Origin: DOZZ01 sp963792655 | GTDB lineage: Bacteria; Acidobacteriota; Terriglobia; Bryobacterales; Bryobacteraceae | Direction of reading: 5' to 3' | Length of the DNA stretch: 64,000 bases | Assembly (NCBI GenBank): GCA_963792655.1 | Contig: CAWBWU010000003.1 | Span: 992,001-1,056,000 of the forward strand | Shown: in pieces, positions 20,538 through 28,821 of the stretch | Position numbering within the stretch: position 1 is the stretch's first letter | Layout: each line of letters opens with the position of its first letter | Made by a program: the position numbers and the translations under genes | The notes under the pieces: model-generated | Seen by the model: only the letters and a program-made list of their open reading frames with translations | The model's database searches: none | What the model was told of the DNA's origin: nothing

Positions 20538-20551
20538 AGGGAAGGCGAGCT

Positions 20552-21622
20552 ATGCAGACTTCCACCGCCGCGAATCACGAACAGGACGCTTTCGACATTC
20601 CTGATTTCAGCACTGAAGATCGCAGCAGCCGCGCGCTAGTGCGCGACCTGCACACCGCGCGCGCCGCGATCTACTGGACTGACCTGCTGCTGACCGCTGC
20701 CTTGGGTTGGGGAGCGTTCGTGCTGGCATGCCGGTTTGCTTTCTTCTCTGCCCCGATGCTGCTCAGCTCCGCTGTAGCGGTGTTCGCTCTCTATCGAGCA
20801 CTGTGCTTCATGCACGAACTCACGCACCTTCGCACGAAGGCCGTGCCCTGGTTCGAGGCAGTGTGGAACGCCATTGTGGGCTTTCCGCTACTGATGCCGT
20901 CGTTCGTTTACTGCGGGGTGCATCAGTGCCATCACAGCCTCAGCACTTATGGCACGAAGCAAGACCCCGAGTACATGCCGTTCGCGCGTTCGAGCCGCAT
21001 GACGGTGATATTCGCGTTCGAGAGCTTCCTCATTCCGCTTGCGTTACTGCTGCGCTTCCTGGTGCTCGCGCCGCTGGGGATGTTGATTCCACCATTTCAC
21101 CGTTGGCTCGCGGTGCATGCTTCTTCGTTGACGATGAATCTTGAGTACCGGCGTGAGGCGACGCCCATGTTGCTGCGCACTATTCGTCTGCAAAGCGCAA
21201 TCGTATGGGCGGTCTGGCTAGGCGCGATTGGATTGGCTGCGGCTGGCATCATTCCGTGGCGCGCCTTCGGCGTGTGGCTGCTGGTGTCATCGTTCATCAG
21301 CTTCATCAACACGCTGCGCACATTGGGCGCGCACGCCTATGAAAGTGCGGGCGAACCGCTGGACCGCCAGGGCCAGTTGCTCGATTCAATCGACACACCA
21401 GGTGCGTTCTGGACCGAGCTGTGGGCGCCCGTTGGGCTGCGTTATCACGCTCTGCATCATTACTTCCCGGGAATTCCGTACCACAATCTTCGCGCTGCCC
21501 ATATCCGTTTAGCGGGCACGCTGCCTGAATCGGCGGCGTACCATCGGGCTCGCAGCAGAAACCTGCCGCTCTCCCTATCGAATCTTTACCGCAAGGGCTC
21601 GCGTAAGAGCAGCAACGCGTAG
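20552..21622 (+). CDS. Membrane fatty acid desaturase
   Basis: A 356-residue integral membrane protein with the three histidine boxes of the di-iron desaturase family: HELTH (88-92), HQCHH (124-128) and HALHH (299-303, followed by YFPGIPYHN). Hydrophobic segments lie at about 42-60, 66-86, 150-180 and 215-255. ATG 20552 has GGGAAGG upstream. Such enzymes insert a double bond or hydroxyl into acyl chains. Its place between an acyl-transfer flavoenzyme pair and a glycosyltransferase suggests a dedicated acyl product rather than bulk membrane lipid. That is inference from gene order. Confidence 0.87.
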   Translation: MQTSTAANHEQDAFDIPDFSTEDRSSRALVRDLHTARAAIYWTDLLLTAALGWGAFVLACRFAFFSAPMLLSSAVAVFALYRALCFMHELTHLRTKAVPWFEAVWNAIVGFPLLMPSFVYCGVHQCHHSLSTYGTKQDPEYMPFARSSRMTVIFAFESFLIPLALLLRFLVLAPLGMLIPPFHRWLAVHASSLTMNLEYRREATPMLLRTIRLQSAIVWAVWLGAIGLAAAGIIPWRAFGVWLLVSSFISFINTLRTLGAHAYESAGEPLDRQGQLLDSIDTPGAFWTELWAPVGLRYHALHHYFPGIPYHNLRAAHIRLAGTLPESAAYHRARSRNLPLSLSNLYRKGSRKSSNA

Positions 21623-21633
21623 CCGCTCACCCG

Positions 21634-22881
21634 ATGCACTTCGGAATCGTTACGCCGCCGGTGCCCGGACACATCCATCCGTTCGGCGCACTGGGACGCG
21701 AACTCATCTCGCGCGGGCATCGCGTCACGCTGGTGCACATGGAAGACGTACGCGCTCGCGCCATCGCGGAAGGTCTCGACTTTGTGCCGGTCGGCGCCAG
21801 CGATCATCCCGCCGGCTCTCTGCCGCTATCGCTGACGCAGTTAGGCCAGTTGAAAGGTCTTGCTGCGCTGCGGTTCACGATCCGGGCAGTGGCGAAAACG
21901 TCCGAGATGTTCTGCCGCGATGCTCCGCAAGCAATCTCGTCAGCAGGAATCCATGCACTGCTGGTGGACCAGACCGAACCTGCGGGCAGTTCGCTCGCCG
22001 AGCATCTCGGCCTTCCGTTCGTCACCATCTGCAACGCCTTGAACTTGAACCACGAGCCCGGTGTACCGCCGCCGTTCAGCGCATTTGCGTACCGGGATAA
22101 TGTGCTGGCGCGCGTTCGCAACCGGATCGGCTATGCCGTGGGCGATCGCGTCATGTCTCCCGTGACACGCGTGATCAACCATTACCGGAGAACCTGGCGG
22201 CTGCGTCCTTATGCAAAGCCGTCGGACTCGTTCTCGCCTCTCGCGCAAATCAGTCAATTACCGGAGGCGTTCGACTATCCTCGTACGGCTCTCGACGCGA
22301 CGTTTCACTACACCGGGCCGCTGCGCCGGGCGCAGATTCCGGGTACAGCCTTCCCCTGGGAACGTCTGAACGGCAAGCCTGTGGTGTATGCGTCGCTCGG
22401 GACCTTACAGAACAGCCGTGAACCCGTGTTCCGCGCGTTCGCCGAAGCTTGCGCTCCGCTCAACGTGCAACTCGTCATGACGCACGGTGGTGGATTGCCC
22501 GAGAGTGCCGTCAATTCGCTCGCCGGCGAGCCGCTCGTCGTGAGCTATGCACCGCAACTAGAAGTTTTGCGTAAGGCGTCGCTCACCCTTACACACGCGG
22601 GCCTCAATACTGTGTTGGATTCGCTCTCGTGCGGCGTGCCGCTCATTGCGACACCGATCACTTATGAGCAGCCCGCGATTGCTGAACGTGTTCGCTGGAG
22701 TGGAGCGGGCGAGGTGATTGCGCTGAATAAACTGGATGCGAATCGACTGCGCGGATTAATCGAGAAGGTGTTGCGGGAACCGGTCTACCGGCAGAACGCG
22801 CTGCGACTGCAGCAATCGATTGTGGAAGCAGGCGGCGTATCGCGAGCAGCGGACATTATCGAGCACGCCACAAAAAACTAG
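21634..22881 (+). CDS. MGT-family (UGT/CrtX-like) glycosyltransferase
   Basis: A 415-residue GT-B enzyme. The N-terminal acceptor domain opens with IVTPPVPGHIHPFGALGREL; the C-terminal nucleotide-sugar domain has VVYASLGTLQN, VVSYAPQLEVLRKASLTLTH and AGLNTVLDSLSCGVPLIATP. The best-known close relatives are zeaxanthin glucosyltransferase (CrtX) and macrolide glycosyltransferases. No carotenoid genes are nearby. It is the last gene of the operon, 11 bases after the desaturase, and would add a sugar to the operon's lipid product. Confidence 0.87.
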   Translation: MHFGIVTPPVPGHIHPFGALGRELISRGHRVTLVHMEDVRARAIAEGLDFVPVGASDHPAGSLPLSLTQLGQLKGLAALRFTIRAVAKTSEMFCRDAPQAISSAGIHALLVDQTEPAGSSLAEHLGLPFVTICNALNLNHEPGVPPPFSAFAYRDNVLARVRNRIGYAVGDRVMSPVTRVINHYRRTWRLRPYAKPSDSFSPLAQISQLPEAFDYPRTALDATFHYTGPLRRAQIPGTAFPWERLNGKPVVYASLGTLQNSREPVFRAFAEACAPLNVQLVMTHGGGLPESAVNSLAGEPLVVSYAPQLEVLRKASLTLTHAGLNTVLDSLSCGVPLIATPITYEQPAIAERVRWSGAGEVIALNKLDANRLRGLIEKVLREPVYRQNALRLQQSIVEAGGVSRAADIIEHATKN

Positions 22882-22908
22882 AGCACCTGGGTTGTTGCCC
22901 AGGTGCTC
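22881..22908 (-). terminator. Strong hairpin terminator between convergent genes
   Basis: An 11-bp perfect stem (22881-22891 with 22898-22908) with a six-base loop. On the minus strand it is followed after three bases by six T residues, which fits a terminator for the PEP-CTERM gene. It may also stop the glycosyltransferase transcript on the plus strand. Confidence 0.85.
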
Positions 22909-22941
22909 ATGAAGTGAGGAAGTTAAAAGATCGAACAGTGC

Positions 22942-23694
22942 TTATGCTTTGCGGCGTGAGTAACGACGGCCCGCTGCGGCAACCGCAACCAGACCAAAGC
23001 CCATCAGCGCGATCGAAGCCGGCTCAGGTGTAGCCGACGTCGGGGCAAAGCTTGCTGAATAAGCGTGGACTACAACGCCAGTACCGTTGTTCGAGACCAG
23101 GGTTGCCAGTACGTCCGCAATCGTCTCGCCGGAGATCTGTGTTGTATAAATTCCGGTGTACGGAGTTGTACCAGACGCCGCAGTGCCGATGTAGCCGTTC
23201 ACGTTTACGGTGAACTGAACCGACACCGACTGCGCCACTCCGCTACCATCCGGATTCGGTCCGGGTCCATTCGTCAGACGAAATGGCGAGGTACCCGGAA
23301 CGCAGGTCACGCCACCTTGGGTCTGATTCACGGTCGAGCAGTCCGGCAAGCCGGCAAACGGTGTTGATACGAGATCGAACGTGACCCCGTTGGAGAACGT
23401 CATGAACGCCGGAACCGGCGCTCCGGGCGTCGTAAGATCCTTTACGATGCCGGACATCATGCTGGCACTGGCAAAACTACCGGTCGCTGCTCCGGTCAAA
23501 AAACAACCGGTCGTCCCCGGGTTGGGGCCTGTCGCGCAGGCAGGCGGAACCTGATAAAAGTCAATCGCAGTGGCTGACACACCGGCGGTACCCGTCGTGT
23601 CCACATTCCCTGTGATCATGGTTGCTGACGCCGTCGTCACTGCGCCGAGCACCAATATTGTTGAAGCTAATCCCAAATACAACGTGCGTTTCAT
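22942..23694 (-). CDS. PEP-CTERM sorted secreted protein
   Basis: A 250-residue protein. The signal peptide starts at ATG 23694 (MKRTLYLGLASTILVLGA); an upstream in-frame ATG would add an implausible leader. The C-terminus is a textbook PEP-CTERM signal: TPEPASIALMGFGLVAVAAA then GRRYSRRKA. The body is rich in Thr, Gly and Ser with a few cysteines and no recognised domain. PEP-CTERM proteins are processed by exosortase and often released to the surface or exopolysaccharide; no exosortase gene is in this window. A terminator follows. It is convergent with the acyl-lipid operon. Confidence 0.87.
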   Translation of the reverse strand: MKRTLYLGLASTILVLGAVTTASATMITGNVDTTGTAGVSATAIDFYQVPPACATGPNPGTTGCFLTGAATGSFASASMMSGIVKDLTTPGAPVPAFMTFSNGVTFDLVSTPFAGLPDCSTVNQTQGGVTCVPGTSPFRLTNGPGPNPDGSGVAQSVSVQFTVNVNGYIGTAASGTTPYTGIYTTQISGETIADVLATLVSNNGTGVVVHAYSASFAPTSATPEPASIALMGFGLVAVAAAGRRYSRRKA

Positions 23695-23890
23695 TATTTG
23701 TTGAAGCCCTCCGAACCACTGATATGGTGGCACACGGCTTTGAAGGGCGTAACAGCGGGTTGTACAGAAATAGAGCGAAACGATACCAATTGCTTGCAAA
23801 ATTGGTGTATAACATCACGCTTACCGGCGTTTATGGTGGGGTTTACAAGAACAGTATTGTTTGTAATTCATTGAGCGTACTTTCCCGTAC

Positions 23891-25276
23891 TTACTGACCC
23901 TGCACCTTCCATCGATACACGAGGGCCCCGAGGGCAACCGTGGCTGCCGCGCTGAACGTCGCGGCCGGCTGCGAGAAGATTCCATAGACGATCATGCATG
24001 CCGATACCAACAAGTAGGCCCCTGGCGCGAGCGGGAATGCGACGTCCAGAACCCGCAGGCGCTCCCAATGCGCCCTCCGCCGGAACAGAAACACTGACGC
24101 CACCGCCATCGCACTGAAAAACGTCAGGCTGAAGCCGATATACAGCACAAGCTGCGGAAACGGCGTGATCGTGAGCAGCACAGCAACGGCGCCCTGCGCC
24201 AGAATCGCGGGCACCGGCGTATGCCAGCGCGGATGGACGCGCGCCGCGATCGGGAAGAAGGCACGGTTGCGCGCCATCGCGTAGTAGACCCGGGGTCCGA
24301 TGGTCACCATGGCGTTGATGGTCGCGGTAATCGAGATGGTCAGCAGCGCCGTGAAGCCGCCCGCGATCCCTGGACCAAACAACCTGCCTGCCGCCTGCGA
24401 CGCGACCGAGATCACGCCCTTCATCTCTTCGAGCGGAGTCGCATAAATGTAGACAACATTCAGCGCGAGATAGAGCGCCGTCACAATGCATGTACCGGTT
24501 GCAATCGCGAGCGGCAGGGTACGGCGCGGATCACGCACCTCTTCCGCGATATAGGTGGCGGCATTCCATCCGCTGTAAGCGACCATGATCCACACCAGAC
24601 TGATGACCGTCTGCACCGGAAGCGAGTTCTGCGACGTCCGCACCGCAGGCATGGCGAAATGTGACCAACTGCCCGTGCTGGCCAATAGCGCAAGCAAGAT
24701 AAACGCTGCCAATACCGCGAGCTTGGTGCCGGTGAGAAAGTTCTGAAGCTTTGCAGCGCGCGCCACGCCGAAGCAGTTCCATGCAGTGCAAAGAATGATC
24801 ACGCCCGAAGCTGCCAGTTGCGCTGCACCAAAACGGAGCACCAACGATCCGCTGCCAAGCACCCACCACGAATTGTTCTGACGCAGAGGCGCGAAGAAGT
24901 AGCCGAGGTAATCGGAGAAGGCCAAAGCCGCGGCTGCGATCGGCGCCGAGAAGCCGGCGAAGAAGGAGACCCATCCCGTCATGAAGCCCCACACGGGTCC
25001 ATACGCTTCTTTCAAATAGACGTAATCACCGCCGGAGCTCGGGAAGTTGATGCCCAGCTCGGAATAGGTCAACGCTCCACAAAATGCGAATAGGCCACCT
25101 GCAAGCCAGACCAGCAGAATCAACTTTGCGCTTCCGAGGTCGCCTGCCATGAAGCCACTGGTGGCGAAGATACCGGTGCCGACCATGTTCGAAACAACAA
25201 GCGCGGTGGCGCTTGTAAAGCCGATCTGCCGCAGCAGCCGGGGGGTGCGTGAGGCACTCGCTGGCGAGGGAGTCAA
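23891..25276 (-). CDS. APC family amino acid permease
   Basis: A 461-residue transporter with about 12 hydrophobic segments. The substrate-binding motif of APC permeases is visible in helix 1 (SNMVGTGIFATSGF). Helix 2-3 motifs follow (ALTYSELGINFPSSGGDYVY), and YSGWNAATYIAEEVRDPRR lies mid-protein. The start is a TTG at 25276; no in-frame ATG precedes the first helix. It is probably an amino acid or polyamine importer or exchanger in the inner membrane. It is divergent from udgX with 60 bases between. Confidence 0.9.
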   Translation of the reverse strand: MTPSPASASRTPRLLRQIGFTSATALVVSNMVGTGIFATSGFMAGDLGSAKLILLVWLAGGLFAFCGALTYSELGINFPSSGGDYVYLKEAYGPVWGFMTGWVSFFAGFSAPIAAAALAFSDYLGYFFAPLRQNNSWWVLGSGSLVLRFGAAQLAASGVIILCTAWNCFGVARAAKLQNFLTGTKLAVLAAFILLALLASTGSWSHFAMPAVRTSQNSLPVQTVISLVWIMVAYSGWNAATYIAEEVRDPRRTLPLAIATGTCIVTALYLALNVVYIYATPLEEMKGVISVASQAAGRLFGPGIAGGFTALLTISITATINAMVTIGPRVYYAMARNRAFFPIAARVHPRWHTPVPAILAQGAVAVLLTITPFPQLVLYIGFSLTFFSAMAVASVFLFRRRAHWERLRVLDVAFPLAPGAYLLVSACMIVYGIFSQPAATFSAAATVALGALVYRWKVQGQ

Positions 25277-25336
25277 AGCGGTTGCCGTTTAGCATAGCAT
25301 CGAGGTTTTGGCGCTCTGCATGCTGGCTCATGGCGC

Positions 25337-25954
25337 GTGAGCCGCAGTGCCCCAGGTGCATCCAGTCCGCTTACCGTCCTGCGCGAAGAAGCCGCCGGAT
25401 GCCGTGCGTGCGATCTGTGGGAACGCGCGACTCAGACCGTCTTTGGAGAAGGTCCACGCACCGCGCGCGTGATGCTGGTCGGCGAACAACCAGGTAACGA
25501 CGAAGATCTGGCAGGCAAGCCGTTCGTGGGGCCTGCGGGCAAAGTGCTTGATGCCGGCTTAGAGGCTGCGGGCATTGATCGCTCAGACGCGTATGTAACG
25601 AATGCGGTGAAGCACTTCAAGTGGGAAGCGCGTGGCAAACGCCGCATCCATGCCAAGCCGAACGCGGCGGAGGTGCAGGCATGCATGCCGTGGTTGCGCA
25701 GGGAGCTCGAGGTGATCGCGCCCGGCGTGCTGGTGCTGCTTGGCGCAACCGCGGCTCAGGCCATCATGGGCTCCGCGTTTCGCATCACCAAAGAGCGCGG
25801 CAAGCTGCTCGATAGCGATCTCGCGAAAGCTGTGATCGCGACGGTGCATCCGTCGTCCATCTTGCGCGCGCCGGATGCGGCCGCTCGTGAAGAGGCCATG
25901 CAGGGCTTTATTTCCGATTTGCAATTCGTGGCAAAGGTTCTGAACGCCGCATGA
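25337..25954 (+). CDS. udgX: UdgX family uracil-DNA glycosylase
   Basis: A 205-residue family-4-like uracil-DNA glycosylase with the UdgX loop: KRRIHAKPNA, where His105 is the residue that forms a covalent bond with uracil-site DNA in the studied homologue. Other motifs are GEQPGNDEDLAGKPFVGPAG and ATVHPSSILR. A CRAC pair (Cys22, Cys25) and Cys116 are candidate iron-sulfur ligands; a fourth cysteine is not obvious. GTG 25337 is used, since the nearby ATG is out of frame. It acts on uracil in DNA. The gene is intact and single, upstream of the ferritin-like gene. Confidence 0.9.
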   Translation: MSRSAPGASSPLTVLREEAAGCRACDLWERATQTVFGEGPRTARVMLVGEQPGNDEDLAGKPFVGPAGKVLDAGLEAAGIDRSDAYVTNAVKHFKWEARGKRRIHAKPNAAEVQACMPWLRRELEVIAPGVLVLLGATAAQAIMGSAFRITKERGKLLDSDLAKAVIATVHPSSILRAPDAAAREEAMQGFISDLQFVAKVLNAA

Positions 25955-25991
25955 TCTTCGTGCGAGTCTAGAGTCGAGGAAACGCAACGAC

Positions 25992-26306
25992 ATGGGATTT
26001 GACCAGTATCACGAGCCCCCGCAAGAACTGCCGGAAGAGGTGCGAACATTTGCTCGCATGATCACTTCCGTGATCGAGGAGGCTCAGGCCATCGGTTGGT
26101 ATGAGCAACGCATTGCCGTCGAAAAAGACAGTGACGCCAAAGCCATCATGCTCGATGCGCAAGGCGAAGAGTTTAAACATTTCGGTATGGATCTGGAGTT
26201 TCTGCTGCGCAAGAAAAAGAAGTGGCGCGGCATTCTGAAAGATATTTTGTTTCAGGATGGCGACATCGTTGAGAACGGCGAGAAGGCCGAGAAGCACAAC
26301 GATTAA
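25992..26306 (+). CDS. Encapsulin-type ferritin-like protein (EncFtn family)
   Basis: A 104-residue two-helix protein of the encapsulated-ferritin family. The pattern is SVIEEAQAIGWYEQRIAVEK, then GEEFKHFGMDLEFLLR. Aligned by eye to Rhodospirillum EncFtn, the ferroxidase residues are kept (Glu30, Glu60, His63, plus Trp36). One entry-site Glu is Gln here. Such proteins assemble as decamers and oxidise iron inside encapsulin shells. No shell gene is in the window, and the C-terminus (EKAEKHND) lacks an obvious cargo-loading peptide. A truncated haemoglobin gene starts 6 bases later. An AGGAAA site precedes the ATG. Confidence 0.8.
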   Translation: MGFDQYHEPPQELPEEVRTFARMITSVIEEAQAIGWYEQRIAVEKDSDAKAIMLDAQGEEFKHFGMDLEFLLRKKKKWRGILKDILFQDGDIVENGEKAEKHND

Positions 26307-26312
26307 CGGCGC

Positions 26313-26684
26313 ATGGACGAGAGCGAAGTTTACGGAGCGATCGGCGAAGAAGGCTTTCGCGCTTTAGTGCGCGCCTTCTATAGCCAGGTACCGGCAGATC
26401 CGGTGCTGGGCCCGATGTACCCGCATGACGATATGGACGGTGCGGAACAACGGCTGGGCGACTTCCTGATCTTTCGCTTTGGGGGGCCGCCCGATTATCT
26501 GGAGCGGCGCGGCCACCCGCGCTTGCGCATGCGTCATGCACCGTTTGCGATCGATGGCGATGCACGGGAGCACTGGGTGATGTTGATGAATCGCGCGCTT
26601 GCTGAAGTGAAACTGCCGCCAGAGGCTGCCAGTGTGCTGCGCGCGTTTTTCGAATCGACGGCGACGTTTCTGGTGAATCGCTAG
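26313..26684 (+). CDS. Group II truncated haemoglobin
   Basis: A 123-residue globin of the TrHb2 (GlbO) type. Visible residues are Tyr B10 in VRAFYSQ, the group motif RLGDFLIFRFGGPPDY, the proximal His in RLRMRHAPFAI, and Trp G8 in REHWVMLMN. It should bind haem and react with oxygen, NO or peroxide in the cytoplasm. It follows the ferritin-like gene by 6 bases, so the pair is probably co-expressed. The 3' end overlaps the convergent gene by 4 bases. Confidence 0.9.
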   Translation: MDESEVYGAIGEEGFRALVRAFYSQVPADPVLGPMYPHDDMDGAEQRLGDFLIFRFGGPPDYLERRGHPRLRMRHAPFAIDGDAREHWVMLMNRALAEVKLPPEAASVLRAFFESTATFLVNR

Positions 26685-27334
26685 TCGACCAGCTTGTAGT
26701 CGCTGTATTGAATCAGAATCTCTGTGCTGCCTAGCAGGAAACCTTGCGTCGTCGCTTTGCTCTGCCTGGCGAGCGCGAAGCCATCGGCTTCTTCGTATTG
26801 ACGCTGAATGAACGGGCTGCCCGCAAAGAACGAGGGGCTCTGCGTGGGCTTGCCTTCGAGTTTCACCAGAATGAACGATTTCGCATCGAGCCACGCTTTA
26901 CCGCGAATCAGAAATTGGCTTTTGGCTTTCGGGTTCAGTGTGATCACCTGGCACTCGCGGCCATCTACCGTTTCCTGCCCGACCACTTTGAAGTCGTAAT
27001 TGGCAGATGTCATCAAGGCTGCGGAGCGTGCCTTGCCTTGGCTCATCTCATGTTCCGAGGCAAGAATCTTGTCGAGAACCTTGGTCTGCAGAAAATCCGG
27101 CCCGCTGCGTGAGACCACCGTATACGTCTTGCCTTCACCGCGTTTGTAGACAGTGTGCACCAGCATCTCGGCTGGCTCCTTGAAGTGACTGTTCGTAACT
27201 CGATAACGTTCCGTGACGGTGTAGCCCGCCAGCTTCTCCTCGCGCAGCAACTCCACGCGGTCGATCTCTTTGAAGATGTCGGGCGGTGGCGCCGCTGCTG
27301 TGAACGCCAGAGCGATTACCGAAGCGAGCAGCAC
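26681..27334 (-). CDS. Secreted LolA/DUF-like outer-membrane lipoprotein-sorting-type protein
   Basis: A 217-residue protein with a short signal peptide, starting at GTG 27334 two bases after the SRPBCC gene. The body is a series of beta strands typical of the LolA/LolB-like half-barrel (VVGQETVDGRECQVITLNPK, then GKAWLDAKSFILVKLEGKP). A related layout is seen in the gene at 28105-28812. Such proteins bind lipid-like ligands in the periplasm, but the ligand is not known. It is probably translated from the SRPBCC transcript. Confidence 0.65.
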   Translation of the reverse strand: MLLASVIALAFTAAAPPPDIFKEIDRVELLREEKLAGYTVTERYRVTNSHFKEPAEMLVHTVYKRGEGKTYTVVSRSGPDFLQTKVLDKILASEHEMSQGKARSAALMTSANYDFKVVGQETVDGRECQVITLNPKAKSQFLIRGKAWLDAKSFILVKLEGKPTQSPSFFAGSPFIQRQYEEADGFALARQSKATTQGFLLGSTEILIQYSDYKLVD

Positions 27335-27336
27335 GT

Positions 27337-27939
27337 TCAGGCGAGCTTCTCTTTCAGATTTTGCAAATCCGCGCCGAGCTTTGGCTCACCGCTCTCATCC
27401 AGGAAAGCCCGGTTGACGCTGCTGCCCGAGAATCCTGCAGCCGGGACGTAAGAGAACTGAACGTGGATCTTGGTGCCTCGACCGCCTTGTTTGCGTTTGA
27501 AGCGAACGCTGCCGGAGCTAACCACCGGTGAACCTTCGACGGACCGCCACTCTAATAAGTGGCCTGGCTGGTCATTGGTGATCTCAGTCTCCCATTCAAC
27601 CGGGATACCGAGCCGCCCTCGCACCTTCCACGCATGGCGATTCTCGCCAGCATTCTCCACCGAGTGCAAACCCTTGATGAAGGACGGAAGGTTCTCCAAC
27701 TTTCGCCAATAAGCGTAAGCTTCGATGGGCGACTTAGTAACCGATACAGTCTTCTGTACTACAGATGTTTCTCCTGATTCGGCAGAACGCGTGCGTTCGG
27801 GATTTAACCCGATCGCCGCAATTCCTCCGCCCAAAGCAGCAAGCGCGATGCCTAAAGGATTCTTGCGAAGCAGCCCCGATGCCATCAAAGCCGACCCGCC
27901 TAAGATATACAGCGTACGATTCGTGAATTCGTTGCTCAC
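27337..27939 (-). CDS. SRPBCC (polyketide cyclase-like) protein with N-terminal membrane segment
   Basis: A 200-residue protein starting at GTG 27939. Residues 10-45 form one or two hydrophobic segments rich in Gly/Ala (LGIALAALGGGIAAIGL), as in YgaP-type DUF2892 proteins. From about residue 60 an SRPBCC ligand-binding domain follows (TVSVTKSPIEAYAYWRKLEN, WKVRGRLGIPVEWETEI, FKRKQGGRGTKIHVQFSY). It resembles the COG5637 cyclase/dehydrase family; ligand unknown. The downstream gene begins two bases after its stop. Confidence 0.78.
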   Translation of the reverse strand: MSNEFTNRTLYILGGSALMASGLLRKNPLGIALAALGGGIAAIGLNPERTRSAESGETSVVQKTVSVTKSPIEAYAYWRKLENLPSFIKGLHSVENAGENRHAWKVRGRLGIPVEWETEITNDQPGHLLEWRSVEGSPVVSSGSVRFKRKQGGRGTKIHVQFSYVPAAGFSGSSVNRAFLDESGEPKLGADLQNLKEKLA

Positions 27940-28104
27940 GGGTAACCGTATTGCATTTCAGTAGCCTATGAAGTTTTCTTCACATTTTGTAACCGCACCC
28001 GAATCCGTTCGCGTTCTCGCTGCATAGATACAAGAAAGCGCATGTTCGGTGATAAACTAAGAGTTTCAATTCAACAACTGAGGTTTGTACTTGGAGAGCA
28101 CTCG

Positions 28105-28812
28105 TTGAGAGTCTCGCTACGTGTTTTGGCTGCTTGGATGACTGTGTCGTTGAGTATTGCGGCTGCGGCCCCGGAACCGTCAGCGGTTGTTCAGAATTAC
28201 TCGGTTGCAAATGCTTTGAGCGCAGCGCGGCTGCGGGGAGCGTCAATGGACATCTCGATTGACGCTAAGATCCCGCGTTTGCAGAAAGTGGCGCACCTCG
28301 ATGGCCTCCGGCGTATCTCTTCGTTCGGCAAAATCAGCTACGAACAAGTGCATAGCGCGGGCGACGCCTCGGTGCGGCAACATGTGATTGCGCGCTACCT
28401 CAGCGAGGAAGCGCAGTCACGCGAAAATGCAAGCCTCGACGTAACCCCGGCCAATTACCGGTTCGATTTCAAAGGCGAAACGATTCTGAACGGGCACACT
28501 GCTTTTGTATTCAGCGTCAAGCCTCTGCATAAACGCGATGGTCTCTATCGCGGGCAGATTTGGATCGATGAAGCCAGCGGTATGCCGATTCGCGAAGCCG
28601 GACGGTTGTACGCTTCGTCGGTATTTCTGAAGCGCATCGATTTCACCAGAAGCTACCGGTTTCAGGACCAGGTGGCAGTTCCCGAGCAACTGAGCATCTC
28701 CATTGACACGCGCGTCGTGGGCAAGGCCGAGATGACTGTTGCATATAGCCACGTCACGCTTCCAGAACCGGCGGAAGCGGCAGAACAGTTGATGGCGGCT
28801 GACCTCCAATAA
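28105..28812 (+). CDS. Secreted LolA-like protein, first gene of the hopanoid operon
   Basis: The TTG at 28105 is preferred over ATG 28042: it follows a GGAG site and begins a normal signal peptide (LRVSLRVLAAWMTVSL, with an AAAA cleavage region). The mature part (about 210 residues) has the strand pattern of outer-membrane lipoprotein-sorting-like proteins (YRFDFKGETILNGHTAFVFS, then YRGQIWIDEASGMPIREAG). It lies nine bases before hpnJ and looks co-transcribed with it. It could carry a hydrophobic ligand through the periplasm, but that is an inference from fold and position only. Confidence 0.68.
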   Translation: MRVSLRVLAAWMTVSLSIAAAAPEPSAVVQNYSVANALSAARLRGASMDISIDAKIPRLQKVAHLDGLRRISSFGKISYEQVHSAGDASVRQHVIARYLSEEAQSRENASLDVTPANYRFDFKGETILNGHTAFVFSVKPLHKRDGLYRGQIWIDEASGMPIREAGRLYASSVFLKRIDFTRSYRFQDQVAVPEQLSISIDTRVVGKAEMTVAYSHVTLPEPAEAAEQLMAADLQ

Positions 28813-28821
28813 AGGATTTAC

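Noticed and set aside
21634..22881. Carotenoid glucosyltransferase crtX
   Set aside because: The similarity is at family level only, and no carotenoid gene is near; kept as MGT family.
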